64,000 nt of DNA from Herbaspirillum frisingense (GCA_009914615.1 WNDX01000005.1:1-64000), one strand, 5' to 3'; counted from the stretch's first letter, positions 17,085-27,434 are shown. Made by a program: numbers and translations. The notes: a model not told the origin generated them from the letters alone.

Positions 17085-19190
17085 ATGAGCCGCAAGACCC
17101 GAATAGAAAACTACCGCAACATCGGTATCAGCGCGCACATCGACGCGGGCAAGACCACGACCACCGAGCGCATTCTTTTTTATACCGGCGTCAATCACAA
17201 AATCGGCGAAGTGCATAACGGTGCGGCCACCATGGACTGGATGGAGCAGGAGCAGGAACGCGGCATCACCATCACCTCGGCCGCCACCACCGCTTTCTGG
17301 AAAGGCATGGCCGGCAATTATCCCGAGCACCGCATCAACATCATCGATACCCCGGGCCACGTGGACTTCACCATCGAAGTCGAGCGCTCCATGCGCGTGC
17401 TGGACGGCGCCGTGATGGTGTACGACTCGGTGGGCGGCGTGCAGCCGCAGTCCGAGACGGTCTGGCGCCAGGCCAACAAGTACAAGGTGCCGCGCATCGC
17501 CTTCGTCAACAAGATGGACCGCATCGGCGCGGATTTCTTCCGCGTGCAGCGGCAGATAGAGGAGCGCCTGAAGGGCAAGGCCGTGCCGATCCAGATTCCG
17601 GTCGGCGCGGAAGACCACTTCTCGGGCGTGATCGACCTGGTCAAGATGAAGGCCATCATCTGGGACGATGCCAGCCAGGGCGTGCTGTTCAAGTATGAAG
17701 ACATCCCGCTGGAGCTGGAGGACACCGCACGCAAGTGGCGCGACAACATGGTCGAGCAGGCCGCCGAAGCCAGCGAACAGCTGCTGGAGAAATATTTGTC
17801 CGGCTCGCCGCTGACCGAAGAGGATATCAAACGGGGTCTGCGCCAGCGCACGGTGGCCAATGAGATCGTGCCCATGCTGGCCGGCAGCGCCTTCAAGAAC
17901 AAGGGCGTGCAAGCCATGCTGGACGCGGTGATCGACTACCTGCCCTCGCCCATCGACGTGCCGGCGATCGCCGGCCATGCCGAAGACGATTCCGAGATCG
18001 AACGCCATCCGTCCGACGAGGAACCGTTCTCGGCGCTGGCCTTCAAGATCATGACCGACCCGTTCGTGGGCCAACTGACCTTCTTCCGTGTGTACTCGGG
18101 CATCGTCAATTCCGGCGATACCGTGTACAACCCGGTGAAGGGCAAGAAGGAACGCCTGGGCCGCATCCTGCAGATGCATGCCAACGAGCGCAAGGAGATC
18201 AAGGAAGTGTTCGCCGGCGACATCGCCGCTGCCGTGGGCCTGAAGGACGTGACCACCGGCGACACGCTGTCGGATCCGGAGCACCCGATCATCCTGGAAC
18301 GCATGATCTTCCCCGAACCGGTGATCTCGCAGGCGGTGGAACCGAAGACCAAGGCCGACCAGGAAAAGATGGGCATCGCCCTTAACCGTCTGGCGCAGGA
18401 GGATCCCTCCTTCCGCGTGCATACCGACGAGGAGTCGGGCCAGACCATCATGTCCGGCATGGGCGAGCTGCACCTGGAAATCTTGGTGGATCGCATGAAA
18501 CGCGAGTTCAACGTCGAAGCCACCGTCGGCAAGCCGCAGGTGGCCTACCGCGAAGCGATCCGCAAGGCGGTGGAAGACGTCGAGGGCAAGTTCGTCAAGC
18601 AGTCCGGCGGACGCGGCCAATACGGCCACGTGGTGATCAAGCTGGAACCGCAGCCGGCCGGCAAGGGCTATGAGTTCGTCGATGCCATCAAGGGCGGCGT
18701 CGTGCCGCGCGAGTTCATCCCGGCGGTGGACAAGGGCATCCAGGAAACCCTGAAGGCAGGCGTGCTGGCGGGCTATCCGGTGGTGGACGTGAAGGCCACC
18801 CTGACCTTCGGCTCGTACCACGATGTGGACTCGAACGAAAATGCGTTCCGCATGGCCGGCTCGATGGCCTTCAAGGAAGCGATGAAGCGGGCCGGTCCGA
18901 TGCTGCTGGAGCCGATGATGCAGGTCGAGGTGGAAACGCCCGAGGAGTTCATGGGCAACGTGATGGGCGACCTGTCGTCCCGCCGCGGCATGGTGCAGGG
19001 CATGGAAGACATGGTGGGCGGCGGCAAGCTGGTGCGCGCCGAAGTCCCGCTATCGGAAATGTTCGGCTACTCGACCACGCTGCGTTCCTTGTCCCAAGGG
19101 CGCGCGACCTACTCGATGGAGTTCAAGCACTACGCCGAGGCGCCGCGCCAGGTGGTGGACCAACTGACCGGCAGCAAGGCCAAGGGCTGA
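17085..19190 (+). CDS. fusA: Elongation factor G, stand-alone gene
   Basis: A 701-residue translational GTPase. G1 [13 protein letters not shown] is at residues 18-30, switch [10 protein letters not shown] near 90 and G4 NKMD near 144. Domain IV has [14 protein letters not shown] near 508. Sequence is very close to E. coli EF-G through all five domains. ATG 17085 ([19 protein letters not shown]) follows AAAGGACATGCC; the frame is open further upstream but without family sequence. It is not in an str operon (no rpsL, rpsG, tuf), so it is probably the second EF-G copy found in many betaproteobacteria. It could act in translocation or ribosome recycling. Confidence 0.92.
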   Translation: MSRKTRIENYRNIGISAHIDAGKTTTTERILFYTGVNHKIGEVHNGAATMDWMEQEQERGITITSAATTAFWKGMAGNYPEHRINIIDTPGHVDFTIEVERSMRVLDGAVMVYDSVGGVQPQSETVWRQANKYKVPRIAFVNKMDRIGADFFRVQRQIEERLKGKAVPIQIPVGAEDHFSGVIDLVKMKAIIWDDASQGVLFKYEDIPLELEDTARKWRDNMVEQAAEASEQLLEKYLSGSPLTEEDIKRGLRQRTVANEIVPMLAGSAFKNKGVQAMLDAVIDYLPSPIDVPAIAGHAEDDSEIERHPSDEEPFSALAFKIMTDPFVGQLTFFRVYSGIVNSGDTVYNPVKGKKERLGRILQMHANERKEIKEVFAGDIAAAVGLKDVTTGDTLSDPEHPIILERMIFPEPVISQAVEPKTKADQEKMGIALNRLAQEDPSFRVHTDEESGQTIMSGMGELHLEILVDRMKREFNVEATVGKPQVAYREAIRKAVEDVEGKFVKQSGGRGQYGHVVIKLEPQPAGKGYEFVDAIKGGVVPREFIPAVDKGIQETLKAGVLAGYPVVDVKATLTFGSYHDVDSNENAFRMAGSMAFKEAMKRAGPMLLEPMMQVEVETPEEFMGNVMGDLSSRRGMVQGMEDMVGGGKLVRAEVPLSEMFGYSTTLRSLSQGRATYSMEFKHYAEAPRQVVDQLTGSKAKG

Positions 19191-19206
19191 TCTTCGACGC
19201 CCGTTG

Positions 19207-19242
19207 AAAAGCCGATGCATCTTGGGATGCATCGGCTTTTTT
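19207..19242 (+). terminator. Intrinsic terminator after fusA
   Basis: AAAAGCCGATGCATC, loop TTGG, then GATGCATCGGCTTTTTT: perfect stem plus T-run. Confidence 0.94.
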
Positions 19243-19279
19243 CTTGCCCGCTGCACTGATGGTCAGCGCAGCGGCGCGC

Positions 19280-20593
19280 TCAGCGTTGCTGGTTGACCTT
19301 GTCCTTCGCCATTGACAAGGCGATCGCGGCCGCCACCACCAGGCTGGCGGCAATCACGTACAGGCCGTTGTTGGTGCTGTGCGTGACGTCCTTGATCCAG
19401 CCCACGATGAAGGGACTGACGAAGCCGGCCAGATTGCCGACCGAGTTGATCACCGCGATCCCGGCAGCCGCCGCGGCGCCGCGCAGGAAAGCCGGCGGCA
19501 GGCACCAGAACTGCGCCAGGCCGGTGATGATGCCCATGGTCGCCAGCGTCAGCGTGGCCACCGCCACGCCCGGCGTCTGCGGCAGCAGGGTGCTGGCGAT
19601 CAGGCCGACCACGCCGGCCAGCGCGGGCAGCGCGACGTGCCAACGGCGTTCGCCGGTGCGGTCGGAGTTGGTGCTGGTCCAGATCATGCACAAGGTCGCC
19701 GCGGCATAAGGGATCGCCACCAGCCAGCCGATGGTTTCCGGATTGCTGACGCCGGCCGACTTGATCAGCGTCGGCAGCCAGAAGCCGATGCCGTACAGGC
19801 CCATGATGAAGCCAAAGTAAGCCGCCGACAGCACCCACACCATGGGATGACGGAAGCCACCCAGCACCGAATGCTCGCTGACCTTGGCGTCGTCGGCATC
19901 GATATTGGCTTGCAGCACGCGCTTCTCGTCGTCGTTGAGCCATCTGGCCCGGGCGATGCCGTCGTCGAGATACTTCAGCTCCATCACGCCCAGCGCCAGC
20001 GATGGCAGCGCCTCGATCAGGAACAGCCACTTCCAGCCGGACATGCCGTGCGTGCCATCGAAGCTCGCCAGGATCCAGCCCGACAGCGGGCCGCCCAGCA
20101 CGCCGGCCATGGGAATCCCGGTCATGAACAGCGAGGTCACCTTGGCGCGGCGCGCCGAGGGATACCAGTAGGTCAGGTAAAGAATGATGCCGGGGAAGAA
20201 CCCGGCCTCGGCCACGCCCAGGAAGAAGCGCATGATGTAGAACACCGTCGGTGTCTGCACGAACATCATGGCGCCGGAGATGATGCCCCAGCTGAACATG
20301 ATGCGCGCGATCCAGCGCCGCGCGCCGAAGCGATGCAGCATCAGGTTGCTGGGCACCTCGAAGATGAAATAGCCGATGAAGAAGATGCCGGCGCCCAGGC
20401 CGTACACCGCTTCGGAGAATTGCAGTTCATTGAGCATCTGCAGCTTGGCGAAGCCGACGTTGACGCGATCCAGATAGGCGACCACGTAGCAGATGAACAG
20501 GAAGGGAATCAGGCGCCAGGTGACTTTGGCATAGAGCCGTTCTTCGGCTGCCGGCGCGAAACCGGCGTGGCCGGTGGCGGTAGTGCTGGTCAT
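19280..20593 (-). CDS. MFS transporter, anion:cation symporter type
   Basis: A 437-residue twelve-helix carrier. The opening RLIPFLFICYVVAYLDRVNV at about residues 22-41 and FEVPSNLMLHRFGARRWIAR near 80 are the signature of the ACS (tartrate/phthalate/glucarate) MFS branch. A long cytoplasmic loop divides two halves of six helices. It precedes no gene on its strand; the class II aldolase gene lies 88 bp upstream on the same strand and may be cotranscribed. Together they suggest uptake and breakdown of a hydroxy- or sugar acid. The substrate is inferred only by family and context. Confidence 0.88.
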   Translation of the reverse strand: MTSTTATGHAGFAPAAEERLYAKVTWRLIPFLFICYVVAYLDRVNVGFAKLQMLNELQFSEAVYGLGAGIFFIGYFIFEVPSNLMLHRFGARRWIARIMFSWGIISGAMMFVQTPTVFYIMRFFLGVAEAGFFPGIILYLTYWYPSARRAKVTSLFMTGIPMAGVLGGPLSGWILASFDGTHGMSGWKWLFLIEALPSLALGVMELKYLDDGIARARWLNDDEKRVLQANIDADDAKVSEHSVLGGFRHPMVWVLSAAYFGFIMGLYGIGFWLPTLIKSAGVSNPETIGWLVAIPYAAATLCMIWTSTNSDRTGERRWHVALPALAGVVGLIASTLLPQTPGVAVATLTLATMGIITGLAQFWCLPPAFLRGAAAAAGIAVINSVGNLAGFVSPFIVGWIKDVTHSTNNGLYVIAASLVVAAAIALSMAKDKVNQQR

Positions 20594-20681
20594 GGTGTCT
20601 CCATTGTGTGGATGGGCCGGCCACCTCTGTGGGCGGCTGCCGGCGAATGCGGGGCGCGCCTCCGCCGGTGGCTGCGCGGGC

Positions 20682-21494
20682 TCAGGCGAACATGTCGGGT
20701 TGGCTCGCCACCAGTTCTTCGTAGATGGGCTGGAAGTGCAGCCAGCCGATGTAGTCGCTGCCGACGTGTTCGCGGCTGTAGCGCGCCTTGTCTTCCGGCA
20801 CCAGACGGGGTGTCTGGCCGGTCGCGGCGATCAACAGTTGCTGCTTGCAGCAGCGCTCCAGCGCGATGAACCAGAAGGCGGCCGATTCGATGCTGTGGCG
20901 GCTGGCGGTCAAGAGACCGTGGTTCTGGTGGATCGCGGCCTTCACGCCGGCGAAGGCATTGGCCACGCGGTGACCGGCTTTCACTTCCACCGCCACCTGG
21001 CCGGCCTCGTCACCGATGACCACGTGGTCTTCATAGAAGGCGGCGGCGTCCTGGCTGATCGGCAGCAGCGGCTGGCCCAGCGTCGAGAAGGCGGTGCCGT
21101 ATTCGGTGTGGGCGTGGCACATCGCCACGATTTCGGGATGGGCCTCATGCACCGCCGCGTGCAGCACGAAGCCGGCGCGGTTGACGGCATATTCGCCCTC
21201 CACCACGCGGCCTTCGTGATCCACCAGGATCAGATTGGAAATGCGCACCTGGGCGAAATGCACGGCCATCGGATTGGTCCAGTAGAGGTGCGGATGCTCC
21301 GGATCGCGCACGGTCAGGTGGCCGGCGAAGCCGTAGTCGAACCCCTGCCGGGCGAAGGCGCGGCAAGCCGCCACCAGGCGCTTCTTCAGATAGAGGCGAT
21401 GCTCTTCGGTGCTCTTGAAATCGGGGATCTCGGGGAATGTCAGGCCCCGTTGTTCGGGCTGGTAGACGGATGTGCGTTTGACGCTGTCGAGCAT
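20682..21494 (-). CDS. Class II aldolase/adducin family protein
   Basis: A 270-residue protein of the aldolase II fold. Metal-binding histidines are seen in CHAHTEYGTAFS near residue 126, and NHGLLT near 204 supplies the third conserved histidine. RQGFDYGFAGHLTVRDPEHP near 50 is typical of adducin-like members. Such enzymes cleave or decarboxylate sugar phosphates or hydroxy acids; some have no aldolase activity. It lies upstream of the MFS gene on the same strand and is divergent from a LysR gene that probably regulates both. Confidence 0.87.
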   Translation of the reverse strand: MLDSVKRTSVYQPEQRGLTFPEIPDFKSTEEHRLYLKKRLVAACRAFARQGFDYGFAGHLTVRDPEHPHLYWTNPMAVHFAQVRISNLILVDHEGRVVEGEYAVNRAGFVLHAAVHEAHPEIVAMCHAHTEYGTAFSTLGQPLLPISQDAAAFYEDHVVIGDEAGQVAVEVKAGHRVANAFAGVKAAIHQNHGLLTASRHSIESAAFWFIALERCCKQQLLIAATGQTPRLVPEDKARYSREHVGSDYIGWLHFQPIYEELVASQPDMFA

Positions 21495-21593
21495 GATGCG
21501 GTCTCCTGTTTATGCGTGGCGGCAATGCCTGAATGGCTGGCGCCATGGTGGCAGCGCGCGTGCGCGTTGACAAAAGAGCAGTTTTCACCGATT

Positions 21594-21610
21594 GTTGAAT
21601 CAGGCTCAAC
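21594..21610. promoter_or_regulatory. Inverted repeat in the aldolase/LysR divergent promoter
   Basis: GTTGAATCAGGCTCAAC has 5 bp perfect arms around 7 bp and lies 40 bp upstream of the LysR start, in the position expected for a LysR recognition site. Confidence 0.45.
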
Positions 21611-21649
21611 CATGCGGTCGATGGTTGTCACCCATTCATCCCACCTTTC

Positions 21650-22564
21650 ATGCGCAAACTTCCTTCGTTCTTTTCGCTGCGTGCCTTCGAGGCAGCCGCC
21701 CGTCTGGGCAGCTTCACCCTGGCGGCCGACGAACTGCATCTGACCACTTCCGCCATCAGCCATCAGGTGCGCGCGCTGGAAGAATGGTGCGGCAAGGATC
21801 TCTTCATCCGTCAGACGCGGCGCGTGACGCTGACCATGGAGGGTCAACTGTTGCTCAATAAGCTCTCGCCGGCTTTCGACGCCATCGAGGACGCCTGCGC
21901 CGTGTTCCGCCAGGCCGACGAACGCGCGGTGCTGGCCGTGCACTGCGCGCCCAGCTTCGCCAGCAAATGGCTGAGCCCGCGCCTGGGACAATTCATGCAG
22001 GCGCATCCGGCGATCACGCTGCAGATGTCTTCCAGCGCCGAGCCCATCGATCTGCAGCGCGACAGCGGCATCGATATCGACATCACCTACGGCGCGCCGC
22101 CGCATCGCGAGGGTGTGATCGTCGAGGCGCTGGGAACCGAGCCGACCCTGCCGCTGTGCTCGCCGGCGCTGCTGCAGCGGCATGCGGTGCGCGGTCCGCT
22201 GGATCTGCTGGAGCTGACGCTGATCGAATCCAAGCTCAATCCGGTGCGCTGGAAGGATTGGTTCGACCTGCATGGCGTACGCTTGCCGGCCCGCGCGCAC
22301 CCGTCGTTTGACCGCGGCTCGCTGGCGGTGGCGGCGGCGGTGGATGGATTGGGCGTGGCGCTGGAGACGGCGCGCTTCGCCGAAGCGGAACTGGCGCGCG
22401 GTGATCTGGTGATCGTCGGGAATGGAGAATTCAGGACAATAGAACAGGAAATGCACTTCCTGTGCTATCGGCGGGGAGATGCCGGCATGCGCGGGATCAA
22501 GGCGTTCCGGGAGTGGGTCCGAGGGGTGACCGGAGATGCGCCGGCCGCCGCCGGAACCGCTTAG
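21650..22564 (+). CDS. LysR-family regulator, GcvA-like
   Basis: A 304-residue LysR protein whose start MRKLPSFFSLRAFEAAARLG and TTSAISHQVRALEEWCGKDL match the GcvA subgroup. The effector domain includes IDIDITYGAPPHREGVIVEA near 140. It is divergent from the class II aldolase and MFS genes, its likely targets. The C-terminal segment GIKAFREWVRG is also usual for GcvA-type proteins. The inducer is unknown. Confidence 0.9.
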   Translation: MRKLPSFFSLRAFEAAARLGSFTLAADELHLTTSAISHQVRALEEWCGKDLFIRQTRRVTLTMEGQLLLNKLSPAFDAIEDACAVFRQADERAVLAVHCAPSFASKWLSPRLGQFMQAHPAITLQMSSSAEPIDLQRDSGIDIDITYGAPPHREGVIVEALGTEPTLPLCSPALLQRHAVRGPLDLLELTLIESKLNPVRWKDWFDLHGVRLPARAHPSFDRGSLAVAAAVDGLGVALETARFAEAELARGDLVIVGNGEFRTIEQEMHFLCYRRGDAGMRGIKAFREWVRGVTGDAPAAAGTA

Positions 22565-22657
22565 GCCGACGCGCCTTCGATCTGCGACCACAGGTTGACC
22601 TGGTGCGAACGCATCCGCTCCCGGTTTGAAGAACGGAAACACCGGAAGCGCAAAAGC

Positions 22658-22693
22658 AAAACGCCTGTTCAACTTTCATTGAACAGGCGTCTT
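22658..22693 (-). terminator. Intrinsic terminator of tRNA-Asp
   Basis: On the minus strand ACGCCTGTTCAA, loop TGAAAG, TTGAACAGGCGT, then TTTGC TTTT. The stem of 12 bp begins 6 nt after the encoded CCA. Confidence 0.92.
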
Positions 22694-22696
22694 TAT

Positions 22697-22773
22697 TGGC
22701 GGAGCGGACGGGGCTCGAACCCGCGACCCCCGGCGTGACAGGCCGGTATTCTAACCAACTGAACTACCACTCC
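22697..22773 (-). tRNA. tRNA-Asp (anticodon GTC)
   Basis: A full 77 nt cloverleaf including encoded CCA. The acceptor stem pairs GGAGTGG with CCGCTCC (one G-T wobble). The D arm is TAGTTCAGTTGGTTAGAA, the anticodon loop CCTGTCACG gives GTC (22737-22739), and the T arm GGGTTCGAGCCCC is canonical. A terminator follows directly. It appears to be a single tRNA gene, with no other tRNA in the window. Confidence 0.97.
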
Positions 22774-22870
22774 TAAAACCGTTTTCAGCGTTGCTGCTTG
22801 CTGAAAGACAGCTATTCTATAAGAGCCTTTTCAGAAAAGCCAGCACTTTGTCGCGCTTTTGCGAAATTTT

Positions 22871-23464
22871 TTACGCCTTGAATTTCCCTTCGAACGCCAG
22901 CTTGGACAGCGGCTCGCGCGGGCTGGGCAGCTCGCGGGCTTGCAGGCCTTCCGGCAGTGAGGACTTGTCGCCCAGCTTGCCGATGGTGACCATGGCTTCC
23001 ACGGAGAATTCGGCCGGCACGTTCAGTTCCACACGGGCCTTTTCCTTGTCGAAACCGGCCATGCCGTGCGCGTGCCAGCCGGAGATGCTGGCTTGCAGCG
23101 CCATGTAGCCCCAGGCCGCACCGGTGTCGAAGGAATGGGTCGGCGCCGGCACGGCTTCGCTGGCGCCCGGCGGGACCATCACGGTGCGCGACAGCACCAC
23201 GATCAGCACCGATGCCTTCTCGGCCCAGCTGCGGTTGAATTCGTTGAGCAGGCCCAGCAGGCTGTTCCATGCCGGCGTGCCGCGGCGCGCATAGACGAAG
23301 CGCCAGGGTTGCGCATTGTAGGCGGACGGCGCCCAGCGCGCGGCTTCCAGGAAAATCAGCACGGTTTCTTCCGAGATGTCGGCGCCGGTGTAGGCGCGCG
23401 GCGACCAGCGATTGATGAAGTGCGGATCGATAGGATAGTCGGCGATGCGCGGATTGGAAGACAT
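22871..23464 (-). CDS. Nitroreductase family protein
   Basis: A 197-residue FMN-dependent nitroreductase-like protein. SPRAYTGADISEETVLIFLE near residue 20 and ARWAPSAYNAQPWRFVYARR near 43 are the FMN-binding signature; AWGYMALQASISGWHAHGMA near 125 is the second conserved region. ATG 23464 is chosen because AGGAG lies seven bases upstream; longer in-frame starts (23635, 23488) lack family sequence. The physiological substrate is unknown. Family members reduce quinones, flavins or nitro compounds with NAD(P)H. Confidence 0.9.
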   Translation of the reverse strand: MSSNPRIADYPIDPHFINRWSPRAYTGADISEETVLIFLEAARWAPSAYNAQPWRFVYARRGTPAWNSLLGLLNEFNRSWAEKASVLIVVLSRTVMVPPGASEAVPAPTHSFDTGAAWGYMALQASISGWHAHGMAGFDKEKARVELNVPAEFSVEAMVTIGKLGDKSSLPEGLQARELPSPREPLSKLAFEGKFKA

Positions 23465-23594
23465 GCTTGCTCCTGTGGATGAGTTCATGAGAATGAAAAG
23501 CGGCATCTTAGCAGCGCGCTCTGTTTCCTGCTGGCGCGGTCGCGCTTTTGCCGGACCGGCAACGCGAGCCCGGCGTATCTCGGAACGATGGACG

Positions 23595-23626
23595 TAAAAA
23601 AACCCGCGCGCCTTGCGGCGGCGGGT
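23595..23626 (-). terminator. Intrinsic terminator downstream of mnmE / candidate sRNA
   Basis: On the minus strand AACCCGCCGCCGCAAGGCGCG then CGGGTTTTTTT. The stem is GC-rich with an internal bulge and ends in a seven-T run. Confidence 0.8.
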
Positions 23627-23710
23627 TAAATCCAATTCTCAGGGGTGATGAATTGGAGGGGGAGGACCTTCAGAATAACCACGGCCCTTAGCCACCTCCA
23701 CCGTTTTTAC
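23595..23710 (-). ncRNA. Candidate small RNA with C-rich loops and its own terminator
   Basis: The 350 bp between nitroreductase and mnmE holds no gene. On the minus strand it shows, in order: a possible promoter (TTGATA at 23742-23737 and TTACAG at 23719-23714, 17 bp apart), a segment where GGAGG near 23694 can pair with CCTCC near 23665, a perfect 7 bp hairpin (CCAATTC at 23656-23650, GAATTGG at 23638-23632) with an 11 nt loop containing CACCCC, and a GC-rich terminator with seven Ts. The segment GGTCCTCCCCCTCC could pair with Shine-Dalgarno sequences. Alternatively it is only the 3' UTR of mnmE. No known family was recognised. Confidence 0.45.
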
Positions 23711-23814
23711 ACGCTGTAACATCCGCTGCGAAGTTTTATCAACCGGTCAAGCGTTTAAGCCCAAACGCTAACTTCTTGTTACGTTCTTCAGCCTGATGTC
23801 AGCTGTGCAGCTCA

Positions 23815-25215
23815 TCACTTGCCGATACAGAAGCGCGAGAAGATCACGCCCAGCAGATCGTCGGGCGTGAACTTGCCGGTGATGCCGGACAGCCTTTCCT
23901 GTGCGAGCCGCAGCTCTTCCGCGAACAGATCCAGCGCATGCTCGCCGGCTTCGTTGTCGAGCGCGGCATGCGTGGCAGCCTGCTCCAGATGTTCGCCGGC
24001 CGCCTTCAGCGCCAGCAGATGGCGCTCACGCGCCAGATAGCGCGATTCGACCGTTTGCTGCCAGCCGGCGATGCGCAGCAGTTCGCCGCGCAGCAGCCCC
24101 ACGCCTTGCCCTTCCGAGGCCGAGATGTAGACGTGGGTGGCGTCCGGCATCTGGTCCACCGCAGCCTTGTGCCCGGAGCGGTCGATCTTGTTCCAGATGC
24201 GGATGATGGGCACGCCTTCCGGAAAGCGCGCGGTGATCTTTTCGTCTTCCAGCGTCGGACCGCGGTCGGCATCCAGCATGTGCAGGATGACGTCGGCCTT
24301 GGCCACTTCGACCCAGGTGCGTTCGATGCCGATGCGCTCGACTTCGTCCGGGCCGCTGCCGTCTTCTTCCGCTTCGCGGATGCCGGCGGTGTCGATGATG
24401 TTCAGCGGCATGCCTTCGATCTGGATGGTCTGCGTGACCTTGTCGCGCGTGGTGCCGGCAATCGGGGTGACGATGGCCACGTCCGAGCCGGCCAGCACGT
24501 TCAGCAACGAGGACTTGCCGACATTGGGCTTGCCCGCCAGCACCGCGTTCAGGCCGTCGCGCAGCAGCGCGCCTTGGGCGGCATGCTTGAACACGTCTTC
24601 CAGCGTGGCGCGGATTGTCGCGAGCCGGCCGCGCGCGTCGGATTGCTTGAGGAAGTCGATTTCCTCTTCCGGGAAGTCGAGCGTGGCTTCCACCAGCATG
24701 CGCAGGCTGGTGACCTGTTCCACCAGTTCGTGGATCACCTTGGAGAAGGCGCCGGACAGCGATTCCGACGCCGACTTGGCGGCGGCCTCGGTGGTGGCCT
24801 CGATCAGGTCGGCCACGGCCTCGGCCTGGGCCAGGTCGATCTTGTCGTTGAGGAAGGCGCGCTGGGTGAACTCGCCCGGCTCGGCCAGGCGCAGGCCGAC
24901 CCCGGCGCCGGCTTCCAGGCAGCGCGCCAGTAGCATCTGCATCACCACCGGACCACCATGGCCCTGCAGCTCCAGCACGTCTTCGCCGGTGTAGGAATGC
25001 GGCGCCGGGAAATGGATCGCCAGCCCCTGGTCGATCATGCCGCCGTCGGCGCGGCGGAATGGCAGGTAGGTGGCGTGGCGCGGCTGCAGGCTGTCGCGGC
25101 CGCATAGCGCCGCGATCACCGGCGCCAGGTTCTTGCCCGAAATACGGACCACGCCGATGCCGCCGCGCCCGGGCGCGGTGGCAATGGCGGCGATGGGAGA
25201 AGAATCGAAAGTCAT
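23815..25215 (-). CDS. mnmE: tRNA uridine-5-carboxymethylaminomethyl(34) synthesis GTPase MnmE
   Basis: A 466-residue GTPase. N-terminal formyl-tetrahydrofolate-binding domain: [20 protein letters not shown]. The G domain has GKPNVGKSS near residue 232, DTAGIRE near 280 and NKID near 348. It ends in FCIGK, where the Cys is the conserved MnmE C-terminal residue. ATG 25215 is the family start; a further in-frame start at 25263 is not. With MnmG it modifies wobble U34 of tRNAs. It is last in the rpmH-rnpA-yidD-yidC-mnmE cluster, separated from yidC by a terminator. Confidence 0.95.
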   Translation of the reverse strand: MTFDSSPIAAIATAPGRGGIGVVRISGKNLAPVIAALCGRDSLQPRHATYLPFRRADGGMIDQGLAIHFPAPHSYTGEDVLELQGHGGPVVMQMLLARCLEAGAGVGLRLAEPGEFTQRAFLNDKIDLAQAEAVADLIEATTEAAAKSASESLSGAFSKVIHELVEQVTSLRMLVEATLDFPEEEIDFLKQSDARGRLATIRATLEDVFKHAAQGALLRDGLNAVLAGKPNVGKSSLLNVLAGSDVAIVTPIAGTTRDKVTQTIQIEGMPLNIIDTAGIREAEEDGSGPDEVERIGIERTWVEVAKADVILHMLDADRGPTLEDEKITARFPEGVPIIRIWNKIDRSGHKAAVDQMPDATHVYISASEGQGVGLLRGELLRIAGWQQTVESRYLARERHLLALKAAGEHLEQAATHAALDNEAGEHALDLFAEELRLAQERLSGITGKFTPDDLLGVIFSRFCIGK

Positions 25216-25308
25216 CTGCGAATAGTTGTTGTCCTGGGTAGTCGGCCGGAATCGCGTTTGCATCTCCGGCCAGTTCTCATGTTAAGGCCTGAACGGAATC
25301 CGGGAACG

Positions 25309-25340
25309 AAAAAAAACCCGTGAATTCCCACGGGTTTTTC
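25309..25340 (-). terminator. Intrinsic terminator between yidC and mnmE
   Basis: AAAAAACCCGTG AATTCC CACGGGTTTTT, symmetric with T-runs on both strands. It separates yidC from mnmE on the minus strand, so mnmE probably also has its own promoter. Confidence 0.9.
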
Positions 25341-25387
25341 ATTGCCGGCCCCGGTGCGAGCGGGACCGGCCTGGCACGGACCTGGAA

Positions 25388-27088
25388 TTACTTGGTCTTG
25401 CCGCTCTCGATGTTGCGCGTGATCACCCACTGCTGCGCAATCGACAGCACGTTGTTCGTCACCCAGTACAGCACCAGGCCGGACGGGAAGAAGAAGAACA
25501 TGAACGAGAACACCAGCGGCATGAACATCATCACCTTGGCCTGGACCGGGTCCGGCGGCGTCGGGTTCAACTTGGTCTGCAGGAACATCGACGCGGCCAT
25601 GATGATGGGCAGCAGGCCGATCGGCATGTTGAAGTAGGGGATGGTGCCGAACAGCGTATCCGGCGCAGTCAGATCATGGATCCAACCCAGCCACGGCGCG
25701 CCGCGCATTTCCACGGAAGCCAGCAGAGCCGAATACAAGGCGATGAACACCGGGATCTGGATCGCGATGGGCAGGCAGCCGCCCAGCGGGTTGATCTTTT
25801 CGGTCTTGTACAGCGTCATCATCTCGCGGTTCATGGCCTGCGGATCGCCCTTGTGGCGTTCGCGGATGGCTTGCATCTTGGGCGAAACCGCCTTCATCTT
25901 GGCCATGCTGCGATAGCTGGCGGCCGACAGCGGGAAGAAGACCAGCTTGATCAGCACGGTCAGCAGGATGATGGTCCAGCCCCAGTTGCCGACGACGGCA
26001 TGGATGTGGGTCATCAGCCAGAAGATCGGCTTGGCGATGATGGCAAGGTGGCCGTAGTCACGCACCAGATCCAGGCCGGGGGCGATGGCTTCCAGCGTCT
26101 TGTTGACCGTCGGGCCGGAATACAGCTGGGCGTCCGACGTCAGGCTGGCATTGGGCGCAATGGAGCCCAGTGACAGCTTCACGCCGACGCGATAGAGATT
26201 GGGCGCAACCTGTTCGGCGTAGATGTCGCGCTGGGCCTGCTGCGGCGGGATGATGGCCGACACGAAATAATGCTGCACCATGGCGATCCAGCCGTTGTCG
26301 GCCTTCTTCACGTGCTCTTGCTTGCCGGTGGCGATCTTCTCGAAGTCCAGCTTCTCGAACTTCTCGGCGTCGGTATAGACGGCCGGGCCGGTGAAGGTGC
26401 TGTAGAAATGCGACTCGCCGCCGGGCTTGTTGCCATCGCGCACCAGCTGCAGGTACAGGGTCGGATTGATCGCCGCGGCCGTCGTATTGGTCACGGTGTG
26501 CTTGACGTCGATCAGGTAGCTGCCGCGCTTGAAGGTGAAGGTCTTGGTCAGCTTCACGCCATCCTGCTCGGCATTTAATACCAGTTGCACGGTGTCGCCA
26601 TTGCTCAGCGTGCGCGGGCCGGCTTCGGCGGTGAACAGCGACTTGTGGTTGGGGAAGGCGCCGCCGATCAGGCCGCTTTCCGCCAGGTAGTTATGCCCGG
26701 CGGCGGAGTCGAACAGCACCAGGTTCTTGGTCGGATCCACCACGTCGCGCTGGTTCAGCAGCTCCAGGCGCTTGAGTTCGCCGCCGACGGTGTCGAAGTC
26801 GGCCTTGACCACGTCGGTGGTGATGGTGATGGTCTCACCCTTGGCCGCGCCGACATCCGCTGCCGGCACAGCGCCGGCAGGCGCCGGAGCTGGCATACCG
26901 GCCTGCGGCACCGGCGAACCGGTCGGGCTGGCGGTAGGCGCGGCGGGATTGGCCGCGGCTTGCTCCTGAGTCGGGGTGGCCGACGGGAAGAACATCGACT
27001 GATGTCCGTTATGGCGCATCCAGCTATCCCAGAGCAGCAGCAGGGAGAAGGAGAATACAACCCACAGGACGGTACGTTTGATATCCAT
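25388..27088 (-). CDS. yidC: Membrane protein insertase YidC
   Basis: A 566-residue inner-membrane insertase. The first membrane span begins at [20 protein letters not shown]; a Pro/Ala-rich linker and a large periplasmic domain follow (residues about 50-350). The C-terminal conserved core has five spans with [40 protein letters not shown] and [23 protein letters not shown] 27088 is chosen because the upstream part of the frame overlaps yidD. YidC inserts proteins alone or with SecYEG. It follows yidD by 16 bp in the same transcription unit. Confidence 0.96.
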   Translation of the reverse strand: MDIKRTVLWVVFSFSLLLLWDSWMRHNGHQSMFFPSATPTQEQAAANPAAPTASPTGSPVPQAGMPAPAPAGAVPAADVGAAKGETITITTDVVKADFDTVGGELKRLELLNQRDVVDPTKNLVLFDSAAGHNYLAESGLIGGAFPNHKSLFTAEAGPRTLSNGDTVQLVLNAEQDGVKLTKTFTFKRGSYLIDVKHTVTNTTAAAINPTLYLQLVRDGNKPGGESHFYSTFTGPAVYTDAEKFEKLDFEKIATGKQEHVKKADNGWIAMVQHYFVSAIIPPQQAQRDIYAEQVAPNLYRVGVKLSLGSIAPNASLTSDAQLYSGPTVNKTLEAIAPGLDLVRDYGHLAIIAKPIFWLMTHIHAVVGNWGWTIILLTVLIKLVFFPLSAASYRSMAKMKAVSPKMQAIRERHKGDPQAMNREMMTLYKTEKINPLGGCLPIAIQIPVFIALYSALLASVEMRGAPWLGWIHDLTAPDTLFGTIPYFNMPIGLLPIIMAASMFLQTKLNPTPPDPVQAKVMMFMPLVFSFMFFFFPSGLVLYWVTNNVLSIAQQWVITRNIESGKTK

Positions 27089-27104
27089 ATGCGTATTGAT
27101 GAGT

Positions 27105-27434
27105 TCAGGAGTGGCTGCAACCGTCAGCGGCCACAGAGGGGGAAACTCGCGCAGCGGGAAGCTGCGGCGAAGAATGCGAAGACACGGAAGAAGCCTCGGC
27201 CTGGGCCGCGGCGTCGGGCGAGCCCGGCACCGGATCGAGACCGCCGGGATGCCAGGGATGGCATTTGCACAAGCGTTTGCCCGCCAGGAAGCTGCCCTTG
27301 AGCGCGCCATGGATGCGCACCGCTTCGGCGGCATAGTCGGAACAGCTGGGATAGAAACGGCAATTCTGCCCGAGGAAAGGGCTTACTCCCAGCTTGTAGG
27401 CGCGTAACAGCAGGAGCAAAGGCGTTTTCATCAC
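27105..27434 (-). CDS. yidD: Membrane protein insertion efficiency factor YidD
   Basis: A small cysteine-containing protein of 109 residues. [34 protein letters not shown] and [14 protein letters not shown] are the full YidD signature. The start may be GTG 27434 or ATG 27431, one codon apart. The C-terminal 35 residues are low complexity (Ala/Ser/Pro) and variable in the family. It lies three bases after the rnpA stop and 16 bp before yidC. Confidence 0.94.
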   Translation of the reverse strand: MMKTPLLLLLRAYKLGVSPFLGQNCRFYPSCSDYAAEAVRIHGALKGSFLAGKRLCKCHPWHPGGLDPVPGSPDAAAQAEASSVSSHSSPQLPAARVSPSVAADGCSHS

